Assembly: GCA_934462945.1 (NCBI GenBank) | Contig: CAKSJF010000015.1 | Location: 1-34,844 of the forward strand | Reading direction: 5' to 3' | Source of the DNA: an uncultured Clostridia bacterium | Lineage (GTDB): Bacteria > Bacillota > Clostridia > UBA1381 | Length of the DNA stretch: 34,844 bases | Shown here: in pieces, positions 8,618 through 15,085 of the stretch | Position numbering within the stretch: the stretch's first letter is position 1 | Layout of the letters: the number at the start of each line of letters is the position of its first letter | Translations under genes and position numbers: made by a program | Notes under the pieces: model-generated | Databases searched by the model: none | What the model saw: only the letters and a program-made list of their open reading frames with translations | Told to the model about the DNA's origin: nothing

Positions 8618-8646
8618 ATTGTACCAAAAAAACAGGCACTTGTCAA
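8618..8646 (-). promoter_or_regulatory. Near-consensus sigma-A promoter for the DUF4234-to-dtd operon
   Basis: On the minus strand: perfect -35 TTGACA (8641-8646), exactly 17 bp, then -10 TACAAT (8618-8623). No other strong promoter was seen before dtd, so it probably drives all five genes. Confidence 0.85.
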
Positions 8647-8679
8647 TCATCCTTAAAAAATGTATTGATTTTGTAATGT

Positions 8680-9363
8680 TTACCTTTGCAGGAACAGGGA
8701 CAGCACCCGGATTGCGTTATCTGCTGCAATGGAAACAAATTTCTGATAATCCAGATGCGAATCGTCCGCAAAGGAATCTGACACTGCACGAAGAACTGCA
8801 AACGGCGTCTGATTCACATAGCAGACATGTCCGATGCTTGCGCCCTCCATCTCACAAACTGCCGCACCAAATTCCTCCCGGAGGCGCAGCTTGTCCTCTC
8901 TGGTATTCACAAACTGATCTCCGGAGCAGATTGTGCCGACAAGATGCGGAACGGAAAGCTCCGAAAGGCATTCAGATAAGCTTTTTGCCGCGTCATGGCT
9001 GCACGGAATTTTAACAAGATTAATACCGGATAAAAGTCCTTTTGGATCTCCGAGAGCCGTTGTGTCCATATCATGCTGCACCACATAGTCTGCCACGCAG
9101 ACATCTGCAATCCCTAATTGTTCGCAAAGCGAACCGCCCACACCGGTATTCACAATCAAATCCGGACGGTATTCCAGAATCATCGCCTCGGCGCAGATTG
9201 CCGCAAACACCTTTCCGACACCGCAGGTTGCCACAACAACCTCTTTAGAAAACAGTTCTCCCGAAACAAATTCCACTCCGCTGACTGTTTTGATTTTCTT
9301 ATTTTTCACCATGGATTTTAAACGGGATGTTTCCTGCTCCATGGCGCCAATGATTCCAATCAT
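8680..9363 (-). CDS. mtnN: 5'-methylthioadenosine/S-adenosylhomocysteine nucleosidase
   Basis: 227 residues, normal for MTAN/Pfs. It removes adenine from S-adenosylhomocysteine and methylthioadenosine, giving S-ribosylhomocysteine, the LuxS substrate. Recognisable pieces: MIGIIGAMEQET at the N-terminus (the conserved Glu that positions the water), NTGVGGSL, the substrate-binding CEMEGASIGHV, and AVSDSFADD containing the catalytic Asp. The start overlaps the luxS stop by four bases (ATGA), so the two consecutive steps of the activated methyl cycle are translated together. No terminator is obvious between its end and the next promoter; about 70 AT-rich bases lie there. Confidence 0.97.
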   Translation of the reverse strand: MIGIIGAMEQETSRLKSMVKNKKIKTVSGVEFVSGELFSKEVVVATCGVGKVFAAICAEAMILEYRPDLIVNTGVGGSLCEQLGIADVCVADYVVQHDMDTTALGDPKGLLSGINLVKIPCSHDAAKSLSECLSELSVPHLVGTICSGDQFVNTREDKLRLREEFGAAVCEMEGASIGHVCYVNQTPFAVLRAVSDSFADDSHLDYQKFVSIAADNAIRVLSLFLQR

Positions 9364-9824
9364 TCTGCACCCTCCTCATAATATTGCAAGTCCGGGCGTT
9401 TTTTCAGAATGTCCAGATAACGCGCCGCCTCTTTTTTTGCCGCGTCTAAGCTTAAATTCCGATAATTTCCGCATTCTATTTCCGAACAGCCGAAAATTTC
9501 ACCCTCATAACGGACTGTTTTCTCTAACACGTCCAGAATCAGCGCCATCACCTTTTCATGCTCTGCATTCCGCACCAAAAGATAAAATCCTGTCTGACAT
9601 CCCATCGGTCCGAAATAGATAATCTGATCCTGCATGCTGCTGTTTCGGAAAAAGGTTGCCAGCATATGCTCCACACTGTGCATGGTCAGATCGGACATGT
9701 AGTCTCCGGCATTCGGAATCCGTGTTCTTAAATCGTAAGTTGTAATATCCCCATCAATCCGCGCAAGATAAACTCCTTCGCGGATTTTGGTATGATCAGC
9801 CCGGAAGCTGGATATTTTATTCAT
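9360..9824 (-). CDS. luxS: S-ribosylhomocysteine lyase (autoinducer-2 synthesis)
   Basis: LuxS, 154 residues from the chosen start. It splits S-ribosylhomocysteine into homocysteine and DPD, the AI-2 precursor. The metal site is complete: HSVEH (His49, Glu52, His53) plus Cys118 in ECGN; the catalytic cysteine is Cys76 in MGCQTG. Three in-frame starts exist; MNKISSF (9824) matches the usual LuxS N-terminus, although an ATG at 9836 lies closer to an AAAGGA. The gene lies downstream of the CNNM gene on the same strand, separated by a structured 106-bp element, and is coupled to mtnN. I see no independent sigma-A promoter directly in front, so it may be read from the CNNM promoter or from the end of that gene. 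Confidence 0.96.
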   Translation of the reverse strand: MNKISSFRADHTKIREGVYLARIDGDITTYDLRTRIPNAGDYMSDLTMHSVEHMLATFFRNSSMQDQIIYFGPMGCQTGFYLLVRNAEHEKVMALILDVLEKTVRYEGEIFGCSEIECGNYRNLSLDAAKKEAARYLDILKKRPDLQYYEEGAE

Positions 9825-9865
9825 TTCTACAACCATTCCTTTCCGTGCCATAAGGCACAAAACTA

Positions 9866-9971
9866 AAGTCTGAAAGAAAATCGCTCAGAGTGCTGCTTTG
9901 CAGCGAGTGGTGCTGTACATGGGTACCGCCCCGAGCAAAAAACTGTGCTATGGGCGATTTTATTCAGACTT
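9866..9971 (-). repeat. Structured 106-bp element with terminal inverted repeats, before luxS
   Basis: The ends form a long imperfect inverted repeat: AAGTCTGAAAGAAAATCGC (9866-9884) against GCGATTTTATTCAGACTT (9954-9971), 17 pairs with one small internal loop. Inside, the minus strand can form a GCUCGG/CUGAGC stem enclosing GUAC-CCAU-GUAC and a perfect GCTGC/GCAGC triloop hairpin (9892-9904), so it would fold as a multibranched RNA. It starts at the CNNM stop codon and ends shortly before luxS. It might be a MITE/REP-like mobile repeat, a luxS leader RNA or an intercistronic processing site. It lacks a T-run after the outer stem, so it is not an ordinary intrinsic terminator. Confidence 0.55.
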
Positions 9972-11277
9972 ATTCTTCCTCCTTTTTTTCCTGCTCCATT
10001 ACACAAACAATCGATCGAATTAAGCGATGATCCTTAATTTCAACTGCCTTGACATGCAGGTTTTCCACTTCAATTTCAAAGGTTGTTCCATCCTCCGGCA
10101 CTGCTCCGTAGGACGCAAAGACCAGTCCTCCAAAGGTGTCATACTCATCCTCCGGAAGTTTGACCGAAAGCGCCTCCTCCACATCGTCAATTGCCGCAGA
10201 GCCTTTGATTTTCCAGGTGTTGGAGTCTAAGCGTTCAATTTCCGGGTCGGTTCTTTCACCGTCGTCAAAATCACCCACCAGCTCCTGCACAAGGTCATTC
10301 ATAGTAATAATTCCGCTCATACCGCCGTATTCATCACAGACAATCGCAAAATTATTGCCGGTTTTCTTCATATTTTTAAAGAGAACATCCGCTTTAATAC
10401 TATCCGGCACAAAGTATGCCGGCTTCACAGCCTGTTTTAAAATAACCTCTCTGCCTTGCTCTTTCAGACGGAAAAAGTCCTTTGCATTCAAAATTCCCAC
10501 CACATGATCCACCGATTCGTCACAAACCGGGTAAATCGAATGCCGGCTTTCGTGGATGGTTTTTTCCCATTCCTCCATGCTCTCCTCCGTCCAGAGGAGC
10601 GCTGCATCGGTACGGTGGGTTGCAATTTCATCCGCAGTCAGATCGTCAAATTCAAACACATTTTGAATCATAGTCTTTTCCTCTACGTCAATCGCACCCT
10701 TTTCACTTCCGGCATCCACCATCATCCGGATTTCCTCCTCGGTGACCTCCTCATCATCACTGTTCGGATCTATCCCGAAAAGGCGCAGGATTCCGTTTGT
10801 GGAAACTGTCAGAACCCACACAATCGGCGCAAACACAGCAGAGAGCGCCGCGATCAGACCGGAAAAGGTCATGGCAAGCTTTTCTGCATTTTTCATTGCC
10901 ACGCGCTTGGGAACAAGCTCTCCGAACACCAGTGTGAAATAGGAAAGAATCAGCGTGATTCCCACAACACCGATCGTTTCCGCTGTCTTTTCAGATGCCG
11001 GCAGACCCAGAGACAAAATCCATGCTCCAAACCGTGCTGCAAAGCTTTCTGCGGCAAATGCACTCCCTAAAAACCCGGAAAGGGTAATCGCAACCTGAAT
11101 TGTTGCCAAAAAACGCGCCGGATTTTTTGTCAGCTTTAAAAGCCGCTTAGATGCCGTATTTCCGTCCTCTGCCAGCTTTTCGATTCTTTTTTCATTCATC
11201 GAAAGCACTGCAATTTCCATTGATGCAAAAATCGCATTCAGGGCAATTAAAATCACCTGTAATAGAATTGGTTTCAT
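9970..11277 (-). CDS. CNNM/CorC-HlyC family divalent-cation transporter (hemolysin-like protein)
   Basis: 435 residues with the standard architecture: N-terminal DUF21/CNNM transmembrane domain (about 1-170), a CBS pair (about 200-330; HRTDAALLW and VCDEYGGMSGIITMNDLVQELVGD are typical) and a C-terminal CorC/HlyC transporter-associated domain (about 345-425). Proteins of this family (MpfA, YhdP, CorC) export or balance Mg2+, sometimes Co2+; the haemolysin label is historical. The ATG at 11277 begins with the first membrane helix. The C-terminus is strongly acidic. It has its own promoter and a leader of about 160 bases with short uORFs and an intrinsic terminator, so expression is probably controlled by attenuation. 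luxS-mtnN follow on the same strand. Confidence 0.93.
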   Translation of the reverse strand: MKPILLQVILIALNAIFASMEIAVLSMNEKRIEKLAEDGNTASKRLLKLTKNPARFLATIQVAITLSGFLGSAFAAESFAARFGAWILSLGLPASEKTAETIGVVGITLILSYFTLVFGELVPKRVAMKNAEKLAMTFSGLIAALSAVFAPIVWVLTVSTNGILRLFGIDPNSDDEEVTEEEIRMMVDAGSEKGAIDVEEKTMIQNVFEFDDLTADEIATHRTDAALLWTEESMEEWEKTIHESRHSIYPVCDESVDHVVGILNAKDFFRLKEQGREVILKQAVKPAYFVPDSIKADVLFKNMKKTGNNFAIVCDEYGGMSGIITMNDLVQELVGDFDDGERTDPEIERLDSNTWKIKGSAAIDDVEEALSVKLPEDEYDTFGGLVFASYGAVPEDGTTFEIEVENLHVKAVEIKDHRLIRSIVCVMEQEKKEEE

Positions 11278-11324
11278 AATATTTAAAGCAAACTCCTTTA
11301 TTTCAAATCAGTAAAACACAAAAA

Positions 11325-11362
11325 GGCATAGCCCGGAGGAAAAATCCATTCCGAGCCATGCC
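11325..11362 (-). terminator. Intrinsic terminator (attenuator) in the leader of the CNNM gene
   Basis: On the minus strand, GGCATGGCTCGGA (opposite 11350-11362) pairs with TCCGGGCTATGCC (opposite 11325-11337): 13 pairs, two of them G-U, followed by five Ts (opposite 11320-11324). It lies about 43 bases before the start codon and in the same direction as the gene, downstream of the gene's own promoter. This is the layout of a transcription attenuator. Confidence 0.75.
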
Positions 11363-11366
11363 GATT

Positions 11367-11408
11367 CTATTTTAAATCAAGCCTACAACAACTGCCATCA
11401 TCAACCAT
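11367..11408 (-). CDS. Possible leader peptide (uORF) before the CNNM attenuator
   Basis: A 13-codon frame, MVDDGSCCRLDLK, ends five bases before the attenuator stem. A second short frame overlaps it in another register: positions 11401 down to 11372 read MMAVVVGLI, a hydrophobic peptide. An AGAGGGTG ribosome-site candidate lies about 11 bases before the first ATG. Either could be a leader peptide whose translation decides whether the terminator forms. Both are short enough to occur by chance; only their position between promoter and terminator supports them. Confidence 0.35.
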   Translation of the reverse strand: MVDDGSCCRLDLK

Positions 11409-11447
11409 TGCTGTATGTTCACCCTCTTAAAACAAAATGTTATTAAT

Positions 11448-11476
11448 ATGATACCTTATTTCAAGAAGATTGTCAA
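11448..11476 (-). promoter_or_regulatory. Sigma-A promoter for the CNNM gene leader
   Basis: Minus strand: TTGACA (11471-11476), 17-bp spacer, TATCAT (11448-11453). The predicted start near 11441 gives a leader of roughly 160 bases before the ATG at 11277. Confidence 0.8.
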
Positions 11477-11534
11477 CTGCTTTTCTTAAAATTGTACATC
11501 TTGCACAAAGAGTTCACCCAAATATTAGAAAACC

Positions 11535-11963
11535 TCACTCTGCCGGATTGCAGCATTTTTTGCAGCAGGTGTTGCATGCAGGCTTGTCTGTCTTTTGACC
11601 GTTCTTTGCACGGTAGTCCTCAATGGCTGCGCGGATGGCATCCTCTGCCAAAACGGAGCAGTGAACCTTTTCTGGGGGCAGTCCGTCCAGAGCCTCCATC
11701 ACTGCCTTGTTTGTCAGCTCTAAAGCCTCCTCCACAGTCTTTCCCTTGACAAGCTCGGTTGCCATGGAGCTGGTTGCGATAGCCGCACCGCATCCAAATG
11801 TCTTGAATTTTACATCTTTAATGATGTTATCTTCAATATCCATATAAATTTTCATAATATCGCCGCATTTTGCATTGCCGACCTGACCGACAGCATTTGC
11901 GTCCTCAATCTCACCCACATTTCTCGGATGAGCAAAGTGGTCCATAACTTTTTCGCTATACAT
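11535..11963 (-). CDS. iscU: Iron-sulfur cluster scaffold protein IscU (NifU-like) with Cys-rich tail
   Basis: 142 residues. The scaffold receives sulfur from IscS and assembles [2Fe-2S]/[4Fe-4S] clusters. The three ligand cysteines are present: Cys33 in AKCGD, Cys58 in FGCGAA and Cys102 in VHCSVLAEDA, together with Asp35, which marks a true scaffold. The last 13 residues form an unusual tail, ACNTCCKKCCNPAE, with five cysteines (130, 133, 134, 137, 138) in CxxCCxxCC spacing. The gene follows iscS after 13 bases, so it is the second gene of the isc operon. No iscA, hscAB or fdx is nearby, which is usual for Clostridia. Confidence 0.96.
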   Translation of the reverse strand: MYSEKVMDHFAHPRNVGEIEDANAVGQVGNAKCGDIMKIYMDIEDNIIKDVKFKTFGCGAAIATSSMATELVKGKTVEEALELTNKAVMEALDGLPPEKVHCSVLAEDAIRAAIEDYRAKNGQKTDKPACNTCCKKCCNPAE

Positions 11964-11976
11964 AGTTCATTCCTCC

Positions 11977-13158
11977 TTATTTTTTTAGAACTTCTTCATA
12001 CAATGGTGACATCATTCTGAGCCGTTCGATAATCGGCGGCAGAACCTCTAAAACATAATCCACATCTTCGTCCGTGGTATCCTCGCAAACGCTTAAGCGG
12101 AGCGAGCCATGTGCAATTTCATGCGGCAGACCGATTGCCAGGAGTACATGCGACGGATCGAGTGAACCGGATGCGCACGCACTTCCGCTGGAGGCTGCAA
12201 CTCCTTTCATATCCAGCATCATCAGGATAGATTCACCCTCTACATACTGGAACGAGAAATTCACGTTATTGCAAAGACGTGTCTCATCGGTCGGACCGTT
12301 TAAGCGGCAATATGGGATTCTCTCCTGGATTCCGCGGATGAGTCTGTCTCTTTTTTCTTTCATAATTGCAGTATTTTTCTCTAAATTTTCTGTTGCAAGC
12401 GAAATTGCTTTTGCAATGCCTGCCATTCCGGCAACATTTTCGGTTGCAGCACGCTTTCCGCGCTCCTGACCGCCGCCGTGAATCAGATTGGAAATCTTCA
12501 CACCGTTTCGGATGTACAAAACACCGATTCCCTTTGGACCGTGGAATTTATGTCCGGACATCGACAAAAGATCCACACCCAAATCCCTGACGTTAATTTC
12601 CATATGTCCGATTGCCTGCACCGCGTCGGTATGGAACAGAATTTTATGCTCCTTTGCGATTTCAGCAATTTCGCGGATCGGCTGAATTGTTCCGATTTCG
12701 TTATTTGCCGTCATAATCGAAATTAAAATTGTTTCATCTGTAATTGCCGATTTGACTGCCTGCGGGTCAACATGTCCCTCCGAATCCACCGGCAGATAGG
12801 TTACCTCATAGCCATGTTTTTCTAAAAACTCACAGGTATTTAAAATTGCATGGTGTTCAATAGAGGAGGTAATAATATGATTGCCTCTTTTTCTCTGCGA
12901 ATCTGCAATTCCCTTGATTGCCCAGTTATCTGCCTCACAGCCGGAGCCTGTGAAGTAGATTTCATTCGTTTGTGCACCGATTGCCTTTGCCACCGTTTCC
13001 CGGAAAGCATGCACCGCCTGTTCCGCATCCCGTCCGATTTTATAAAATTTTGAGGACGCGTTGCCAAACGTATCTATAAAATAAGGCTGCATTGCCTCCA
13101 CAACCTCCGGCTTCATGCAGGTGGTTGCGTTATTGTCCATATATACGGAACGTTCCAT
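11977..13158 (-). CDS. iscS: Cysteine desulfurase IscS
   Basis: 393 residues, class V aminotransferase fold, PLP-dependent. It takes sulfur from cysteine and passes it as persulfide to IscU and other acceptors such as tRNA-thiolation enzymes. Lys204 in SGHKFHGPKG should bind PLP; the mobile-loop cysteine is Cys328 in SGSACASGS, the same number as in E. coli IscS. The N-terminal YMDNNATT and the SIEHHAIL histidine (PLP stacking) are also present. The length and the long catalytic loop indicate IscS/NifS rather than SufS. The ATG at 13158 begins MERSVYMDNNATT as expected. A strong promoter with a palindrome at its start site lies just upstream; no iscR gene is present in the window. Confidence 0.97.
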   Translation of the reverse strand: MERSVYMDNNATTCMKPEVVEAMQPYFIDTFGNASSKFYKIGRDAEQAVHAFRETVAKAIGAQTNEIYFTGSGCEADNWAIKGIADSQRKRGNHIITSSIEHHAILNTCEFLEKHGYEVTYLPVDSEGHVDPQAVKSAITDETILISIMTANNEIGTIQPIREIAEIAKEHKILFHTDAVQAIGHMEINVRDLGVDLLSMSGHKFHGPKGIGVLYIRNGVKISNLIHGGGQERGKRAATENVAGMAGIAKAISLATENLEKNTAIMKEKRDRLIRGIQERIPYCRLNGPTDETRLCNNVNFSFQYVEGESILMMLDMKGVAASSGSACASGSLDPSHVLLAIGLPHEIAHGSLRLSVCEDTTDEDVDYVLEVLPPIIERLRMMSPLYEEVLKK

Positions 13159-13183
13159 TTGTTATCACTCCATTCTGAACAAT

Positions 13184-13197
13184 TGAATGTTCATTCA
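13184..13197. promoter_or_regulatory. Candidate operator palindrome at the iscS transcription start
   Basis: TGAATG-TT-CATTCA (13184-13197) is a perfect 6-2-6 inverted repeat. It begins one base downstream of the iscS -10 box and so covers the expected start site, a classic repressor position. The form resembles operators of TetR-type repressors more than the SOS box of Firmicutes. The protein that would bind is unknown. Confidence 0.5.
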
Positions 13198-13198
13198 T

Positions 13199-13227
13199 AT
13201 TTTACCGCGTTTTTTCCTTTTTGTCAA
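13199..13227 (-). promoter_or_regulatory. Sigma-A promoter for iscS-iscU
   Basis: Minus strand: TTGACA (13222-13227), 17 bp, TAAAAT (13199-13204). The start would fall near 13192, inside the TGAATG/CATTCA palindrome. Confidence 0.82.
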
Positions 13228-13260
13228 GTTTTTTGCAGGAATAAAAAAGAAAAATTTTTC

Positions 13261-13289
13261 TGTACAAATGTTATATTTTTGTGTATAAT
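13261..13289 (+). promoter_or_regulatory. Sigma-A-type promoter for tmcAL
   Basis: TGTACA (13261-13266, 4 of 6 consensus), 17-bp spacer, perfect TATAAT (13284-13289). The start codon at 13360 has AACGGAGGGG before it. Confidence 0.6.
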
Positions 13290-13359
13290 GTTATTATACC
13301 GGCAAAAAGAAAACAGATTGCATAATTACTAGATAGTATGTACCAAACGGAGGGGTAAA

Positions 13360-14514
13360 ATGCGAATCGGCGGAATTATTTCAGAATACAACCCTTTTCA
13401 CAACGGTCATGCCGTACAGCTTGAGATGGTGCGGCGCGAATGTGACGGTGTGATTGCGGTGATGAGCGGAAGCTTTGTGCAGCGCGGTGACGTTGCAATT
13501 TATGACAAATGGACGCGCGCACATGCAGCGGTTCTTTCGGGCGCAGATTTAGTGGCGGAGCTTCCCTGCTGTTATGCGGTAGCTACAGCAGAACGCTTTG
13601 CCGTAGGAGCAGTTTCCCTGCTGGATCGAACCTGTGTGGTAGACCGGCTTTATTTTGGTGCAGAAACGCCGGATACAGCCGCATTTCAAAAAGCCGGCGC
13701 GCTCTTAGAAAACGAACCGCCGGAGGTTTCAGAAAAGCTGCAGGACTATCTTTCCTGCGGACTTTCCTACCCTGCCGCGCGCGAAAAAGCGTTTGCCGGA
13801 CTGATTCCGGAGCCGCTCCTTGCCCTCCCGAATAATCTTTTGGGGTTGGAATACTGCCGCGCGCTTTCTGCGTTAAACAGCAAAATTCAACCTTGCGCAC
13901 TTCCCCGAATCGGTGCAGGACACCACGACCAAACCGCCAGCGGCAGCATTTCCTCGGCAACCCAAATCCGTTCTCTGCTCCTGGAGGGGCAGGACGTTTC
14001 TCGTTTTCTGCCGGACAAAGCAAAACCAATTTACCAAAATGCAGAAATCCGCACGCTTGCACCATTGGAACGCATGCTTTTTTACCGTCTGCGCACCGCT
14101 TGTCCGGAGGATTTAAAGAAACTTCCGGACGTTTCCGAGGGGTTGGAAAACCGAATTTTATCCGAGGCGAAATCCTCCTGCTCCATTTCTGATCTGCTTT
14201 CTGCCGTCAGCACAAAACGTTATCCCATCACCAGACTGCGCCGGATTTTGATTGCTTATCTTTTGGATATTCCAAAAGATAAGCAAAGAGAACCGATTTC
14301 CTATCTGCGTGTGCTTGCGGCAAATGAGCGCGGACGGGAAATTTTAAAACAAATCAAGCAAAAAAGCACGCTCACCATTATCACCAAAACAGCCGATTAC
14401 CAGGCAACCGACATGTTTCTTGCCGATTGCCGTGCCACAGAGCTTTCCGCTCTCTGCCAGAAGAGTATGCAAAAAAGCGGCGCAGATTATCTGACACCGC
14501 CCATCATCCTATAA
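13360..14514 (+). CDS. tmcAL: tRNA(Met) cytidine acetate ligase
   Basis: 384 residues, YlbM/TmcAL family. The enzyme activates acetate with ATP and acetylates C34 in the wobble position of elongator tRNA-Met, improving AUG decoding. The nucleotidyltransferase signature is at the N-terminus: EYNPFHNGH, with His14 and His17 as the HxGH pair. GSFVQRGDVAIYDKWTRA and SSATQIRSLLLEG are also family blocks. The ATG is preceded by GGAGGGG. It stands alone, divergent from iscS. Its stop lies only three bases from the convergent zinc-ribbon gene's stop, with no terminator between them, so the two transcripts may overlap at their 3' ends. Confidence 0.93.
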   Translation: MRIGGIISEYNPFHNGHAVQLEMVRRECDGVIAVMSGSFVQRGDVAIYDKWTRAHAAVLSGADLVAELPCCYAVATAERFAVGAVSLLDRTCVVDRLYFGAETPDTAAFQKAGALLENEPPEVSEKLQDYLSCGLSYPAAREKAFAGLIPEPLLALPNNLLGLEYCRALSALNSKIQPCALPRIGAGHHDQTASGSISSATQIRSLLLEGQDVSRFLPDKAKPIYQNAEIRTLAPLERMLFYRLRTACPEDLKKLPDVSEGLENRILSEAKSSCSISDLLSAVSTKRYPITRLRRILIAYLLDIPKDKQREPISYLRVLAANERGREILKQIKQKSTLTIITKTADYQATDMFLADCRATELSALCQKSMQKSGADYLTPPIIL

Positions 14515-14517
14515 ACA

Positions 14518-14916
14518 TCACGTTTTTTTCACAAAGTGATTTCCGCAAGGACAGGAAATTTCAATTTTTCCTTTTCCTTTCGGAACGCTTAGTTTCTTTT
14601 TACATTTTTTGCATCGGAAAATCCGGTGCGTTTTCCGGTATGCCATCTGTTTTTTGGTCTGCTGCCACCAAAACCGGATTCCCTCGGTCATTTTTAAATA
14701 CTTCTGATTTTCCTCATACCGCTTGTTATAGTTTTTGGAAAAGGTTCTGAAATAATAGAGAATCAAAAGCACCAGTGCAAGTCTTGACGAATAAGGCACA
14801 CCAAAAATCCCTAAAATCACAAATACGATAATCAGCGCAAAAATTCCTTTGTTCAAGTCGTCATTTCCGTACCATCCCTGCATAAACTGATAAAACTTCA
14901 TTCTAAAATCATTCAT
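14518..14916 (-). CDS. Small membrane protein with C-terminal zinc ribbon
   Basis: 132 residues, function unknown. The N-terminal amphipathic part (MNDFRMKFYQFMQGWYG) is followed by one or two membrane helices (about 27-55: FALIIVFVILGIFGVP, then LALVLLILYYF). A basic linker leads to a zinc ribbon: CKKC, then a CPC pair 17 residues later (about residues 103-125). Many Clostridia encode such a protein, but I know of no tested role. The ATG at 14916 is taken because AAAGGAA lies before it; the upstream extension runs through the promoter. It is monocistronic, convergent with tmcAL. Confidence 0.8.
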   Translation of the reverse strand: MNDFRMKFYQFMQGWYGNDDLNKGIFALIIVFVILGIFGVPYSSRLALVLLILYYFRTFSKNYNKRYEENQKYLKMTEGIRFWWQQTKKQMAYRKTHRIFRCKKCKKKLSVPKGKGKIEISCPCGNHFVKKT

Positions 14917-14950
14917 TGTAATGATTCCTTTCTTCTTATTTAATATTTCT

Positions 14951-14979
14951 ATTATACTATATCCCAATTCTGTTGTCAA
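14951..14979 (-). promoter_or_regulatory. Consensus sigma-A promoter for the zinc-ribbon protein
   Basis: Minus strand: TTGACA (14974-14979), 17 bp, TATAAT (14951-14956); both hexamers are perfect. This predicts strong constitutive transcription. Confidence 0.85.
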
Positions 14980-15012
14980 AATATAAATTATAAATAATTT
15001 TTGAATAAATTA

Positions 15013-15041
15013 TTTACAATTCCAAATAAATGCGGTATAAT
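15013..15041 (+). promoter_or_regulatory. Sigma-A promoter for glmM
   Basis: TTTACA (15013-15018), 17-bp spacer, TATAAT (15036-15041). The transcript would begin about 40 bases before the ATG at 15086. Confidence 0.8.
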
Positions 15042-15085
15042 AAATGTATTGTCAATATAATTATTGTATCAGAAGGAGAGAAAAT

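Noticed and set aside
9825..9971. SAM-I or SAH riboswitch before luxS
   Set aside because: The conserved core words of these classes are absent; the element is structured but of another kind.
10456..11070. Plus-strand 204-codon frame across the CNNM gene
   Set aside because: Antisense shadow of a well-conserved membrane protein gene; no ribosome site and a composition typical of shadows.
13177..13192. LexA/SOS box (GAAC...GTTC) before iscS
   Set aside because: The two half-sites are 8 bases apart instead of 4, so the Firmicutes SOS box spacing is not met; the TGAATG/CATTCA palindrome explains the symmetry better.
13583..14065. Minus-strand 160-codon frame inside tmcAL
   Set aside because: It lies wholly antisense to a clear TmcAL coding sequence, has no ribosome site and an unnatural composition.
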